Shown here: positions 14,608 through 22,756 of the stretch, in pieces
How the letters are laid out: each line of letters starts with the position of its first letter
How positions within the stretch are numbered: the stretch's first letter is position 1
DNA from: Azonexus sp.
GTDB lineage: Bacteria; Pseudomonadota; Gammaproteobacteria; Burkholderiales; Rhodocyclaceae
Direction of reading: 5' to 3'
NCBI GenBank assembly: GCA_031274715.1
Contig: JAISPT010000062.1
Span: 1-22,870 of the forward strand
DNA: 22,870 bases
Made by a program: the position numbers and the translations under genes
The notes under the pieces: generated by a model
Seen by the model: only the letters and a program-made list of their open reading frames with translations
Told to the model about the DNA's origin: nothing
Databases searched by the model: none

Positions 14608-15791
14608 TGATGGAACACGCCATCCTGACGATCAATGCCGGATCGTCCTCGATCAAGTTCGCCCTTTTTCCCCTGGCCCGCCCGCTGTCGGCGGAAGCGG
14701 AAATGTCCGGCCAGATCGACGGCATCGGCACCAATGCCACCCGGCTCGAAGCCAAGGACCGGACCGGCAAGCGCATCGCCGATCAGGCCATCGCCGGCGA
14801 GGCAGTGAACCATGAGCAAGCCTTCGACGCCATGCTCAAATGGTTCCTGGCCAGCCAGAGTGGCTGGCAGATCATCGCCGTCGGCCATCGCGTGGTGCAT
14901 GGCGGCGACCGCTACTCGGCACCCATCGTCATCGACGACACCGTGCTCGGCCACCTGGAAAGTTTCATTCCGCTGGCGCCGCTGCACGAGCCGCACAACG
15001 TCGCCGGCATCAAGGCTCTGCGCCACCTGCTACCGCAGGTGCCACAGGTAGCCTGCTTCGATACCGCCTTCCACCGCAGCCAGCCCGAAGTCGCCCAACT
15101 GTTCGCCCTGCCGCGCGCGCTGACCGCCGAAGGCATCAAACGCTACGGTTTCCACGGCCTCTCCTACGAATACATCGCCCGCACCCTGCCGCAGCACTCG
15201 CACCGCGCCCAGGGCCGAGTCGTCGTTGCCCATCTCGGCAACGGCGCCAGTATGTCGGCCATGGTCAATCGCAAATGCGTCGCCACCACTCTCGGCTTCT
15301 CGACCATTGACGGCCTGATGATGGGCACCCGCTGCGGCAACCTCGACCCCGGCGTGCTGCTGCACCTGATGGAAACCAAGAATCTGTCGGTCAAGGACAT
15401 GACCCGCGTCCTGTACAAGGAATCGGGCCTGCTCGGCGTCTCCGGTATCAGCCAGGACATGCGCACCCTGCTCGCCAGCGACAAGCCAGAAGCGCACGAG
15501 GCCGTCGAGTTGTTCTGCTACCGCATCGTCCGCGAGCTTGGCTCGCTGGCCGCCGCTGCCGGCGGTCTCGACGCACTAGTGTTCACCGGCGGCATCGGTG
15601 AGCACGCGGCCGAAATTCGCCGCCGCGTCTGCCAGCAGTGCGAATGGCTGGGCATCCGCCTCGACCCGGAAGCCAACGCCCGCCACGACATCGTGATCAG
15701 CGCCGGCAATAGCAGCGTTGACGTGCTGGTCATCCCGACCAACGAGGAATGGATGATGGCGCACCACGCGCAGACCCTGCTGGCGCTCTGA
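14607..15791 (+). CDS. ackA: acetate kinase
   Basis: A 394-residue acetate/butyrate kinase making ATP from acyl-phosphate. Visible signatures are ILTINAGSSSIKFALF at the N-terminus, GHRVVHGG, ACFDTAFH, RYGFHGLSYEYIAR, VVAHLGNGASM, DGLMMGTRCGNLDPG, VFTGGIGEHAAEIR and the C-terminal IPTNEEWMMA. The start ATG overlaps the pta stop as TGATG, so translation is coupled; ATG at 14610 is an equally possible start. A strong terminator follows 20 bases after the stop. With the upstream Pta domain it forms a substrate-level phosphorylation route useful when respiration is limited. Confidence 0.95.
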   Translation: MMEHAILTINAGSSSIKFALFPLARPLSAEAEMSGQIDGIGTNATRLEAKDRTGKRIADQAIAGEAVNHEQAFDAMLKWFLASQSGWQIIAVGHRVVHGGDRYSAPIVIDDTVLGHLESFIPLAPLHEPHNVAGIKALRHLLPQVPQVACFDTAFHRSQPEVAQLFALPRALTAEGIKRYGFHGLSYEYIARTLPQHSHRAQGRVVVAHLGNGASMSAMVNRKCVATTLGFSTIDGLMMGTRCGNLDPGVLLHLMETKNLSVKDMTRVLYKESGLLGVSGISQDMRTLLASDKPEAHEAVELFCYRIVRELGSLAAAAGGLDALVFTGGIGEHAAEIRRRVCQQCEWLGIRLDPEANARHDIVISAGNSSVDVLVIPTNEEWMMAHHAQTLLAL

Positions 15792-15811
15792 GAAATATTT
15801 TTTGCCCAACG

Positions 15812-15848
15812 GCCCCGTCGGCGAAAGTCGGCGGGGCTTTGTTTTTTT
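15812..15848 (+). terminator. intrinsic terminator of the pta-ackA operon
   Basis: GCCCCGTCGGC and GTCGGCGGGGC form an 11-bp stem (two G-T pairs) closed by a GAAA tetraloop and followed by TTTGTTTTTTT. It lies 20 bases after the ackA stop. Confidence 0.93.
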
Positions 15849-15893
15849 GGACTTTTCCCAGCCATGACATAGCGCTTACCGCCTCGGCACACG

Positions 15894-15940
15894 ACACTGT
15901 ATTTAGTCAACGGATTGCACGGACCTACTATAGGTAGTAG
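15894..15940 (+). promoter_or_regulatory. pair of NrdR-like boxes upstream of nrdJ
   Basis: Box 1 (15894-15909) reads ACACTGTATTTAGTCA and box 2 (15925-15940) CTACTATAGGTAGTAG. Both carry the core ACTRTA-N2-TAGT of the NrdR consensus (ACAC-WATATnTW-GTGT). Their starts are 31 bases apart, three helical turns, as usual for tandem NrdR sites. NrdR represses ribonucleotide reductase genes when dATP is plentiful, which fits nrdJ starting 61 bases downstream. Confidence 0.75.
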
Positions 15941-16001
15941 ATTACTGCCCATTCGAAAACCTGGTAGTCCATTGACAAATCGCCACGCCGAGGAGCAAGA
16001 A

Positions 16002-18890
16002 ATGAGCCCAGTCGCCGAACAACTCTCGCTGACCGACATCCCCGCCCCACCGCAATTCGCCCCCCTGCAGGAGCAGGAAATCTCCGGCGAGGTGCTGATC
16101 GAAAAATATGCCAAGGGCAAAGAAACCAATGTTCACGACGTGCGTAAGCGCGTTGCCTGGGCGCTGGCGCAAGTCGAGCAGGAGAAGGATCAGGCGCATT
16201 GGGAAAGCCGCTTCCTGTGGGCCCAGGAAAACGGCTTCATCCCGGCCGGCCGCATCAACTCCGCCGCCGGTACCGACTTGCAGGCGACGCTGATCAACTG
16301 CTTCGTGCAACCGGTCGGCGACTCCATCGTCGAAAACGTCGACGGCCGCCCCGGCATCTACACCGCGCTCGCCCAGGCCGCCGAAACGATGCGCCGCGGC
16401 GGCGGCGTCGGCTACGACTTCTCATCGATCCGGCCGCAGGGCGCCCGCGTCAAGGGCACCCAGTCGCGCGCTTCCGGTCCAGTGTCTTACATGCGCGTCT
16501 TCGACCGTTCCTGCGAAACCGTCGAATCTGCCGGTGCCCGCCGCGGCGCCCAGATGGGCGTGCTGCGCTGCGACCATCCGGACATCGAGGACTTCATCCA
16601 CGCCAAGGACCACGGTGACCTGACCAATTTCAACATTTCCATCGGTGTCACCGACGCCTTCATGGAAGCGGTGGACGCCGACGGCTTCGCCGAACTGGTG
16701 CACCGCGCCGAACCGAACGCCGATATGAAGGCCGACGGCGCCTACCAGCGCGACGACGGCACCTGGGTCTACCGCAAAGCGCGCGCTCGCGACTTGTGGG
16801 ACCAGGTGATGAAATCCACCTACGATCACGCCGAACCGGGCATCCTGTTCCTCGACCGGATGAACAAGGACAACAACCTCAATTACTGCGAAGTGATCGA
16901 GGCCACCAATCCCTGCGCCGAACAACCACTGCCGCCCTACGGTTGCTGCTGCCTGGGCTCGATCAACCTCACGCTGTTCATCCGCGATCCCTTCTCCGAC
17001 AAGGCTTCCTTCGATTTCGATGCCTTTGCCGAAGTGGTCCGTATCTCCACCCGCATGCTCGACAACGTGCTCGATGCCACCCACTGGCCGCTCGAACGCC
17101 AGGCCCAGGAAGCCGCCAACAAGCGCCGCGTCGGCCTCGGCTTCACCGGCCTGGGCGACGCTCTGGCCATGCTGCGCCTCAAGTACGACAAGCCGGAAGC
17201 CCGCGCCATGGCCGCGCGTATCAGCGAATTCATGCGCGACACCGCCTACCTGTACTCGGTCGACATGGCCCAAGAGCGTGGCGCTTTCCCGCTGTTCAAC
17301 GCCGAACTCTACCTCTCCGGCGGCAACTTCGCCTCGCGCCTGCCGGCCGAAGTCAAGGCCGAAATTCGTAAGCACGGCCTGCGCAACTCCCACCTGCTGT
17401 CGATCGCGCCGACCGGCACCATCTCGCTGGCCTTTGCCGACAACGCCTCGAACGGCATCGAGCCGCCGTTCTCCTGGACCTACAGCCGCAAAAAGCGCAT
17501 GCCGGACGGCACGATCAAGGAATACTCGGTCGAGGACTACGCCTGGCGCCTGTACAAGCACCAGGGCGGCGACGTCGCCAAGCTGCCGGACTACTTCGTC
17601 ACGGCCCTGGAAATCTCCGCCAAGGCCCACGCCGACATGGTCGCCGCCGTCGCCCCGTACATCGACACCTCGATCTCGAAGACCGTCAACGTACCGGCCG
17701 ACTACCCCTACGAAGATTTCCAGGATCTCTACATGCAAGCCTGGAAGGCCGGCCTCAAGGGCCTGGCCACCTACCGCCCGAACAGCGTGCTCGGCTCGGT
17801 ACTCTCCGTCGAGCCAACCAAAGAAGCCACCGACGATGCCAAGGCACCACAGGACTTCGTCTCCGACGCCAACCGCCGCCTGTCGATCAAGAACCTGCCG
17901 GCGCCGGTACTCTCCAGCCTGCGCTGGCCGGGCCGCCCGAACCTGCCGGAAGGCAACCTGTGCTGGACCTACATGGTCGACTCGCCGATCGGCAGGTTCG
18001 CCCTGTTCGTCGGCCATGTCGAGCCGGAAGGCCGCGCTTGGCCGTTCGAAGTCTGGGCCAACGGCCCGGCCGAACCGCGCGGCCTCGGCGCCGTCGCCAA
18101 GACGCTGTCCATGGACATGCGCGCCAACGACCGCGGCTGGCTGGAAATGAAGCTCGATGCCCTGGCCAAAACGCCGGGTGACTCCTTCGACATGCCGATG
18201 CCGCCGCATGGCGAAAAGAAACGCATGCCCTCCGTCGTCTCGGCCATGGCCCAAGTCATCCGCTGGCGCGTCGAGCAACTCGGTGCGCTCGCCCATGACG
18301 GTCCGACCCCGGTCAAGGATGCCCTGTTCAGTACCAAGGAACCGAAGACCGGCACCGACGGCACCCTGTCCTGGACGGTCGACGTCAACAACGCCTCGAC
18401 CGGCGAGGATTTCGTCCTCGGCCTCAAGGAAATCACCCTGCCCGACGGCGTCACCCGCCCCTACTCGATGTGGCTCTCCGGCAACTACCCGCGTGCCCTC
18501 GACGGCCTGTGCAAGCTACTGTCGCTCGACATGCGCGTCATCGATCCGGCCTGGATCGGCATGAAACTACGCAAACTGCTCGACTACTCCGAGCCGTTCG
18601 GCGACTTCATGGCCTTCGTCCCCGGCTCGCGCAAGCAGCAGACCTACCCGTCAACGGTCGCCTACATCGCCCAGTTGATCATCCACCGCTACGCCATGCT
18701 CGGCATCCTCGACGAAGCCGGCTTCCCGCTACAGCAGATGGGTATCCTCGAAGCGCCGGAAGACACCAGCAGCAACAAGGTACTGCCGACCCAGGGCAAG
18801 CTGTGCGGCGAATGCGGCAACCACACCATGATCCGCAAGGACGGCTGCGACTTCTGTACGGCTTGCGGGGCGGTGGGGACTTGCGGGTAA
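16002..18890 (+). CDS. nrdJ: adenosylcobalamin-dependent ribonucleoside-diphosphate reductase (class II)
   Basis: A 962-residue class II ribonucleotide reductase that makes deoxyribonucleotides with vitamin B12 and needs no oxygen. The active-site cysteine pair is likely C100 (TLINCFVQP) and a partner further on. The radical-site motif NPCAEQPLPPYGCCCLGSIN has N303, C305 and E307. The C-terminus holds a zinc/redox segment CGECG...CDFCTACG. Between the barrel and that tail lie two related TSCPD-type repeats (WANGPAEPRGLGAVAKTLSM and WLSGNYPRALDGLCKLLSLD). AGGAG before the ATG at 16002 decides the start; the longer frame from 15915 would begin inside the NrdR boxes. No terminator is seen before the cassette segment 43 bases downstream. 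Confidence 0.95.
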   Translation: MSPVAEQLSLTDIPAPPQFAPLQEQEISGEVLIEKYAKGKETNVHDVRKRVAWALAQVEQEKDQAHWESRFLWAQENGFIPAGRINSAAGTDLQATLINCFVQPVGDSIVENVDGRPGIYTALAQAAETMRRGGGVGYDFSSIRPQGARVKGTQSRASGPVSYMRVFDRSCETVESAGARRGAQMGVLRCDHPDIEDFIHAKDHGDLTNFNISIGVTDAFMEAVDADGFAELVHRAEPNADMKADGAYQRDDGTWVYRKARARDLWDQVMKSTYDHAEPGILFLDRMNKDNNLNYCEVIEATNPCAEQPLPPYGCCCLGSINLTLFIRDPFSDKASFDFDAFAEVVRISTRMLDNVLDATHWPLERQAQEAANKRRVGLGFTGLGDALAMLRLKYDKPEARAMAARISEFMRDTAYLYSVDMAQERGAFPLFNAELYLSGGNFASRLPAEVKAEIRKHGLRNSHLLSIAPTGTISLAFADNASNGIEPPFSWTYSRKKRMPDGTIKEYSVEDYAWRLYKHQGGDVAKLPDYFVTALEISAKAHADMVAAVAPYIDTSISKTVNVPADYPYEDFQDLYMQAWKAGLKGLATYRPNSVLGSVLSVEPTKEATDDAKAPQDFVSDANRRLSIKNLPAPVLSSLRWPGRPNLPEGNLCWTYMVDSPIGRFALFVGHVEPEGRAWPFEVWANGPAEPRGLGAVAKTLSMDMRANDRGWLEMKLDALAKTPGDSFDMPMPPHGEKKRMPSVVSAMAQVIRWRVEQLGALAHDGPTPVKDALFSTKEPKTGTDGTLSWTVDVNNASTGEDFVLGLKEITLPDGVTRPYSMWLSGNYPRALDGLCKLLSLDMRVIDPAWIGMKLRKLLDYSEPFGDFMAFVPGSRKQQTYPSTVAYIAQLIIHRYAMLGILDEAGFPLQQMGILEAPEDTSSNKVLPTQGKLCGECGNHTMIRKDGCDFCTACGAVGTCG

Positions 18891-18932
18891 GGGGCTCAAT
18901 ACGAGTTAACTAGGCGCTCAATTACCCTGATT

Positions 18933-19011
18933 TTCTAACCACAATTAAGCTATTCCAGCGGACCGTCAAAAAGCTACGCTTTTTGCTGTCCGCTGAATTC
19001 GCACGTTAGAA
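18933..19011 (+). other. attC-like site 1 (integron cassette recombination site)
   Basis: TTCTAAC at the left and GTTAGAA at the right end are exact reverse complements, as for R''/R' core sites. Between them AGCGGAC...GTCCGCT and CAAAAAGC-TAC-GCTTTTTG form a long imperfect hairpin, and TTAAGC / GAATTC lie where L'' and L' boxes belong. The core CGTCAAAAAGCTACGCTTTT recurs in site 2. Confidence 0.72.
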
Positions 19012-19015
19012 GGCA

Positions 19016-19360
19016 ATGGCAAACCTGATTTACCTCTTACTCGCATTGATGTCCATTTGGCATATCTATGGTGCAGCTATTGCAAGTTGGCATATCGCCC
19101 GATCAGAGTTTTTTGAGCCTTGGCAAAAACAAGCTCAGTACCTAATCGCATGGCTCGTGCCTCTTCTCGGAACGGCTTTCATTATTCGTATGCTTAGCCC
19201 AGAAGTTCGTATCCATCGCCCAGGTTGGTCATTACTTGAACCAATTATTTTGGCATCCTTTGGTGTCTCTATTTCCGAATCAATCGATTCCGCCAGCGAT
19301 GAATACTCCTCCTCAACTGCAATACCTGATCAAAATAGCAATTCCGGCAATGACGATTGA
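19016..19360 (+). CDS. small membrane protein in gene cassette
   Basis: A 114-residue protein of unknown family. Two hydrophobic helices are visible (MANLIYLLLALMSIWHIYGA and QYLIAWLVPLLGTAFIIRML), a third weaker one around ILASFGVSISES, and a Ser/Asn/Asp-rich tail ending NSNSGNDD. The ATG lies 5 bases after the GTTAGAA core of attC-like site 1, with AGAAGG serving as ribosome-binding site. Its stop overlaps the left part of attC-like site 2. Codons are AT-rich and unlike nrdJ, as expected for an acquired cassette gene. Confidence 0.72.
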   Translation: MANLIYLLLALMSIWHIYGAAIASWHIARSEFFEPWQKQAQYLIAWLVPLLGTAFIIRMLSPEVRIHRPGWSLLEPIILASFGVSISESIDSASDEYSSSTAIPDQNSNSGNDD

Positions 19361-19438
19361 AAAGCTTTCTGACCTTCTGCTCCAGCCGATCGTCAAAAAG
19401 CTACGCTTTTTTCCACCAGTTAAGCTTGCACGTTAGGA
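19348..19438 (+). other. attC-like site 2
   Basis: The right core is GTTAGGA (19432-19438), preceded by TTAAGCTTGCAC. The same hairpin core as site 1, CGTCAAAAAGCTACGCTTTT, lies in the middle. The left core is degenerate (CAATGAC at about 19348, followed by AAGCTTT, which pairs with the right-hand AAGCTT). Ends are approximate. Confidence 0.62.
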
Positions 19439-19451
19439 CAGCAACTAACCA

Positions 19452-20150
19452 ATGGTTACGTTGGTTTTTCTTCCCGGTCTCGATGGCACCGGTCTGCTGT
19501 TTAGGGATTTCGCGGCGTCCTTTGGGCCGGAAATCGAGACCATTGTGGTGTCGTATCCGGTAGATGCGCCACTTGGCTATCCTGAGCTGGAATCCATCGT
19601 CCGTTCCCATCTGCCGCAAAATCGGCCTTTCTTTCTCGTGGCCGAGTCTTTTTCCGGGCCAATCGGCATCTCTATCGCCGCTTCGTCTCCGCCGGGCTTG
19701 CTCGGGCTGGTGCTGTGCTGCTCCTTCGCCCGCAATCCGGTGCCCGTCCTGGCGCCGCTGCGGCCGCTCCTCGGTATTTTTCCGGTTTCGTCCGTGCCTA
19801 CGCGCTTACTCGGCTTCTTCTTGCTCGGGCGATCCAGCTCCCCTGCACACCTTGGCGAGCTGGCGAACTGCCTTGGATTAGTGAAACCGTCCGTTCTTCG
19901 CGCTCGCGCCCGCGCTGTCCTGACTGTCGATGTCTCGGCCTCCCTGCCGCGCATCCGGGTTCCGCTGTTGTATATGCGCGCCTCCGAAGACCGTGTTGTA
20001 TCCCGCTCTTGTTCCGAGCAAATTGCTTCTGTTGTCCCGCACACTCAGATTGCTGAGATCACTGCTCCACATTTTTTACTTCAGACACTACCGTCCCTTG
20101 CCGCCTCCAGAGTGGCCAGTTTTGTCGAGACGGTTATTCATCAACGGTAG
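19452..20150 (+). CDS. alpha/beta hydrolase in gene cassette
   Basis: A 232-residue alpha/beta hydrolase. It opens VTLVFLPGLDGTGLLFRDFA (oxyanion region) and has VAESFSGPIGISIA with nucleophile Ser66; the usual GxSxG is AESFS here. The Asp is in YMRASEDRVV (D180) and the His in APHFLLQ (H207), giving a full triad. The substrate cannot be told from sequence. The ATG is 13 bases after the GTTAGGA core of attC-like site 2, so this is the second cassette gene. Composition is intermediate between cassette 1 and the chromosome. No attC-like site is recognised at its own 3' end. Confidence 0.8.
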   Translation: MVTLVFLPGLDGTGLLFRDFAASFGPEIETIVVSYPVDAPLGYPELESIVRSHLPQNRPFFLVAESFSGPIGISIAASSPPGLLGLVLCCSFARNPVPVLAPLRPLLGIFPVSSVPTRLLGFFLLGRSSSPAHLGELANCLGLVKPSVLRARARAVLTVDVSASLPRIRVPLLYMRASEDRVVSRSCSEQIASVVPHTQIAEITAPHFLLQTLPSLAASRVASFVETVIHQR

Positions 20151-20161
20151 CTGAGCCCACC

Positions 20162-20527
20162 ATGTTCACCAAATCGCTCTACGTCCAAATCCGGGAAAAC
20201 CGGTTCGATGCCCGTAACATCAATGACACACGCACATTTCAACGGCGTACCGACCCGGGGTTTTCGCATCCCAGGATGCTGGTCGGTGACTTCACCGCCG
20301 CCCAGGCATGCCTCAAGGCTTTGCTGGCGGAAACCCGCGGTTCAGGGCTGGCCTTGGCAACTCATGTGCTCATGCACCCGATCGACACCATCGAAGGAGG
20401 GTTGACGCAGGTCGAGGAGCGGCTTCTTCAGGAATTGGCCATCGGAGCGGGGGCCTCGAAAGTCCGCATCTGGGTCGGAAAGCCGCTCACCGATGCCGAA
20501 GTCGCCGCGAAGCTCAAGGGGCGTTAG
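20162..20527 (+). CDS. hypothetical protein, small family with MFTKSLYVQI start
   Basis: A 121-residue soluble protein. The start MFTKSLYVQIRENRFDARNI, then FSHPRMLVGDFTAAQACLKAL, MHPIDTIEGGLTQVEERLLQ and ELAIGAGASKVRIWVGKPLT are reminiscent of a small gammaproteobacterial/betaproteobacterial family of unknown function. The name could not be recalled with certainty. It begins 12 bases after the hydrolase stop without a clear ribosome-binding site. Whether it belongs to the cassette segment or to the old chromosome is unclear; its G/C-ending codons favour the chromosome. Confidence 0.72.
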   Translation: MFTKSLYVQIRENRFDARNINDTRTFQRRTDPGFSHPRMLVGDFTAAQACLKALLAETRGSGLALATHVLMHPIDTIEGGLTQVEERLLQELAIGAGASKVRIWVGKPLTDAEVAAKLKGR

Positions 20528-20573
20528 AGTAGTAAGCATTTCATCCGAACTCATTTTTAAAAGGTAGAAAGTC

Positions 20574-20771
20574 ATGCGTCTTTTGCTAGCCATATTTTTG
20601 CCGTTCGTTGCTTTCTTTACCATCGGCCGCCCTATTGCCGGCATCATGTGTCTCATCCTGCAAATTACTTTGATCGGTTGGCTACCAGCCGCCATTTGGG
20701 CTGTCTATGCACTGGGGCAGTACCAAACTGACAAGAAAATCGAAAAAGCACTGACGGGCACGAAGTCCTGA
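20574..20771 (+). CDS. YqaE/Pmp3 family membrane protein
   Basis: A 65-residue protein with two membrane helices (LLLAIFLPFVAFFTIG and IAGIMCLILQITLIGWLPAA) joined by a short GRPIAG turn, followed by IWAVYALGQYQTDKKIEK. This is the YqaE/Pmp3 proteolipid pattern, linked in other organisms to membrane potential and salt or stress tolerance. AAAAGGTAG precedes the ATG. It stands alone between two unrelated small genes. Confidence 0.85.
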   Translation: MRLLLAIFLPFVAFFTIGRPIAGIMCLILQITLIGWLPAAIWAVYALGQYQTDKKIEKALTGTKS

Positions 20772-20825
20772 CCCGTCAGTCGAGTAGCTTCATGCCCGGC
20801 ACCGTTCCCAATCACGGAGGATGCA

Positions 20826-21056
20826 ATGGAAACCAACTTGCACACGATGAGCAACTTGTTCTCCCAGCTCGGCTTGCCCGCGGCACCGGAGGCCATCGAC
20901 GAGTTCATCGCCGCACACCGTCCGCTACCCAACGATATCGCACTGTATCGGGCACCGTTCTGGAACAGCACCCAGCGCAGTTTCCTGAAGGAGGAAATCA
21001 TCGGCGACGCCGACTGGGCCGGCGTTATTGACGAATTGAACGCCCGCTTGCGCTGA
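20826..21056 (+). CDS. DUF2789 family protein
   Basis: A 76-residue acidic protein. It reads METNLHTMSNLFSQLGLPAA, then IDEFIAAHRPLP, APFWNSTQRSFLKEEI and DADWAGVIDELNARLR, the DUF2789 pattern common in Proteobacteria. GGAGG lies upstream of the ATG. Function unknown. It ends 3 bases before the convergent alkA stop. Confidence 0.85.
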   Translation: METNLHTMSNLFSQLGLPAAPEAIDEFIAAHRPLPNDIALYRAPFWNSTQRSFLKEEIIGDADWAGVIDELNARLR

Positions 21057-21059
21057 CGG

Positions 21060-21950
21060 TTAGGTCGACAGGGCCAACGAGGCCCACAGGTGGGCGGCGA
21101 CCAGCGCCCGCCACGGAGCGAAGGGCATCAACCAAGCCTGCACCGTCTTGGCGTCCGGCACACTGGTCGTGCCGATGAGGCGGCCGAGACCATGGCGTAC
21201 GGCGGCGTCACCGTGCAGCGAACCATCCAGCCAGCCGTAGCCGCGCAACAGAACGTAATCGACCGTCCACGGCCCGATGCCACGTACGGCCAGAAGGCGG
21301 TGGCGAATTTCCCCGGCCAGCGGCTCCATCAGCCAGTCATCGAGCGGCAAGGCACCTTCTAGCACCAACCGGCTGACGGCCAGCAAGGTCTGCGCCTTGC
21401 TGCCGGAAAAACCGGCGGCCCGTAGCACCGCTTCGTCCAGCGTCACCAACCGCTCGGCATCCGGATAGCAGACTAGGCCACCGGAATGCCGTAGCCCAGC
21501 CGCCAGCAGCAGCTTGCGGCGCAGGGAGATAGCGACGCCGAGGCTAATCTGCTGGCCGGTCACGGCCCAGGTCAGGGCTTCGAACGGCGTCGCCGCCAGC
21601 GGCACGCGCAGGCCAAATTGGCGGGCTAGTAGCGGCCCAAGCTGCGGATGGACAGCATGCGCCCGCTCGAAGGCTACAACTGGCTGGTCGAGGCCGAGCA
21701 AGCGGCTGATGGTAGAAACCAGTGCGGTATCGTCGGCCCGGCCGCCGTCGACGGCCAGTTCGGCTTCGGCCACGCCGTCGGCGAAGGCGATGCTGAGGCA
21801 GGCCAGCCGTCCCTGCCAGACCAACCCTTTGCTCAGGCAGCCGGGGCCGGTACGTTCGCCGATCGCCTGACGGTCGCGGCCGTGGAAAGCAAGCACGTCG
21901 GCCGTCCGAAAATTGGGCGGCAGGTCGAGCCGGCAGCGTACCGTCGCCAT
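21060..21950 (-). CDS. alkA: DNA-3-methyladenine glycosylase II
   Basis: A 296-residue base-excision glycosylase that removes alkylated purines. An N-terminal AlkA_N-like region is followed by the HhH-GPD fold: PFEALTWAVTGQQISLGVA, AGFSGSKAQTLLAVS, the helix-hairpin-helix LLAVRGIGPWTVDYVLLRG, and HGDAAVRHGL with the catalytic Asp248 in the place of E. coli Asp238. The start at 21950 overlaps the alkB stop as TGATG, so translation is coupled; the extension to 21986 lies inside alkB and is rejected. Confidence 0.92.
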   Translation of the reverse strand: MATVRCRLDLPPNFRTADVLAFHGRDRQAIGERTGPGCLSKGLVWQGRLACLSIAFADGVAEAELAVDGGRADDTALVSTISRLLGLDQPVVAFERAHAVHPQLGPLLARQFGLRVPLAATPFEALTWAVTGQQISLGVAISLRRKLLLAAGLRHSGGLVCYPDAERLVTLDEAVLRAAGFSGSKAQTLLAVSRLVLEGALPLDDWLMEPLAGEIRHRLLAVRGIGPWTVDYVLLRGYGWLDGSLHGDAAVRHGLGRLIGTTSVPDAKTVQAWLMPFAPWRALVAAHLWASLALST

Positions 21951-22621
21951 CAGGCCGCCCGCCGGAAAGTCAAGTTGTAGCGGCAAGCGCCGGTCAGTGG
22001 ATGCTCACCACCGGCCAGCGTCCGCACGCCATGGTAGCGCAGGCGGTCAGGACCGCCCCAGACCAGCACGTCGCCGTGCGCCAGGGGCAGGTTGAGGTGC
22101 GGCCCGGTGCGTGTATCGCTGGCCAGTTGAAAAACGACCGGCAGACCGAGCGAAACGGAAACGATGGGTTGGCTCAGGTCACGCTCGTCGCGGTCCTGGT
22201 GCAAGGACATGCGAGCGCCGGGCACGTAGCGGTTGATCAGGCAGGCATCCGGGTCGAAACCGGAAAAACCGGCCAGCGCCGCCGCTTCCTGGGCCAGTCG
22301 CCGGAAGCTTTCGGGCAGCGCCGGCCAGGGTTTGTCACTGGCCGGGTCGACAGCCTGGTAGCGGTAGCCGGCACGGTCACTGACCCAGCCGAGCGAGCCG
22401 CAGTTGGTCATCGCTACCGACATGCGCTGGCCGCCCGGCGTCTGCATGTGGCGGAATGGGGCGGCGGCGGCGATGTGGCCGATCACCTCGATCAAGCACG
22501 GCGCGGCAGCATCCGCCAGGCCAGGAAAAAGTACCGTCCCGGGACCAAGCCGCCACCCACGCCCGCCCGCCACCGCTTCGAGGCCAGCACCGTCGGCGAG
22601 GGAGAAAAGATCCTGTTGCAT
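21950..22621 (-). CDS. alkB: alpha-ketoglutarate-dependent DNA dioxygenase AlkB
   Basis: A 223-residue Fe(II)/2-oxoglutarate dioxygenase that directly reverses 1-methyladenine and 3-methylcytosine damage. Iron ligands are H141 and D143 in SLHQDRDERD and H197 in RYHGVR. R214 and R220 in CRYNLTFRR bind 2-oxoglutarate. All five are offset by exactly ten from the E. coli residues H131, D133, H187, R204 and R210. The start MQQDLFSLAD at 22621 gives the family length; the longer frame to 22822 would run into the insertion element. It forms a two-gene repair operon with alkA; no Ada gene is in view. Confidence 0.94.
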   Translation of the reverse strand: MQQDLFSLADGAGLEAVAGGRGWRLGPGTVLFPGLADAAAPCLIEVIGHIAAAAPFRHMQTPGGQRMSVAMTNCGSLGWVSDRAGYRYQAVDPASDKPWPALPESFRRLAQEAAALAGFSGFDPDACLINRYVPGARMSLHQDRDERDLSQPIVSVSLGLPVVFQLASDTRTGPHLNLPLAHGDVLVWGGPDRLRYHGVRTLAGGEHPLTGACRYNLTFRRAA

Positions 22622-22756
22622 GAAGCGGAGCGTGAACAAATTCAGCGCCAACGGCAATGCTGATTCTTGCCCGCCCCGAGGAACTTGCTCCGGGGAGACA
22701 AATCTTCCCGCCAACGTTCCGGATCCGGCTAGAGCGGTTTTTTGTTCATGTACTAG

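Noticed and set aside
16422..18296. 624-codon open frame on the minus strand opposite nrdJ
   Set aside because: It is a shadow of nrdJ, produced by G/C-rich third positions; the translation is low in complexity with no known fold, while nrdJ is certain.
18904..18912. GTTAACT after nrdJ as an attI or attC core
   Set aside because: It does not fit GTTRRRY and no paired site is seen.
20515..20530. GCGTTAGAG at the end of the 121-residue gene as a third attC core
   Set aside because: No matching left core or hairpin precedes it within the usual length, and it is fully explained by the codons before the stop.
22700..22740. CCGGATCCGG palindrome followed by a T-run as a terminator
   Set aside because: The T-run does not directly follow the short palindrome and the stem has no loop room; too weak.
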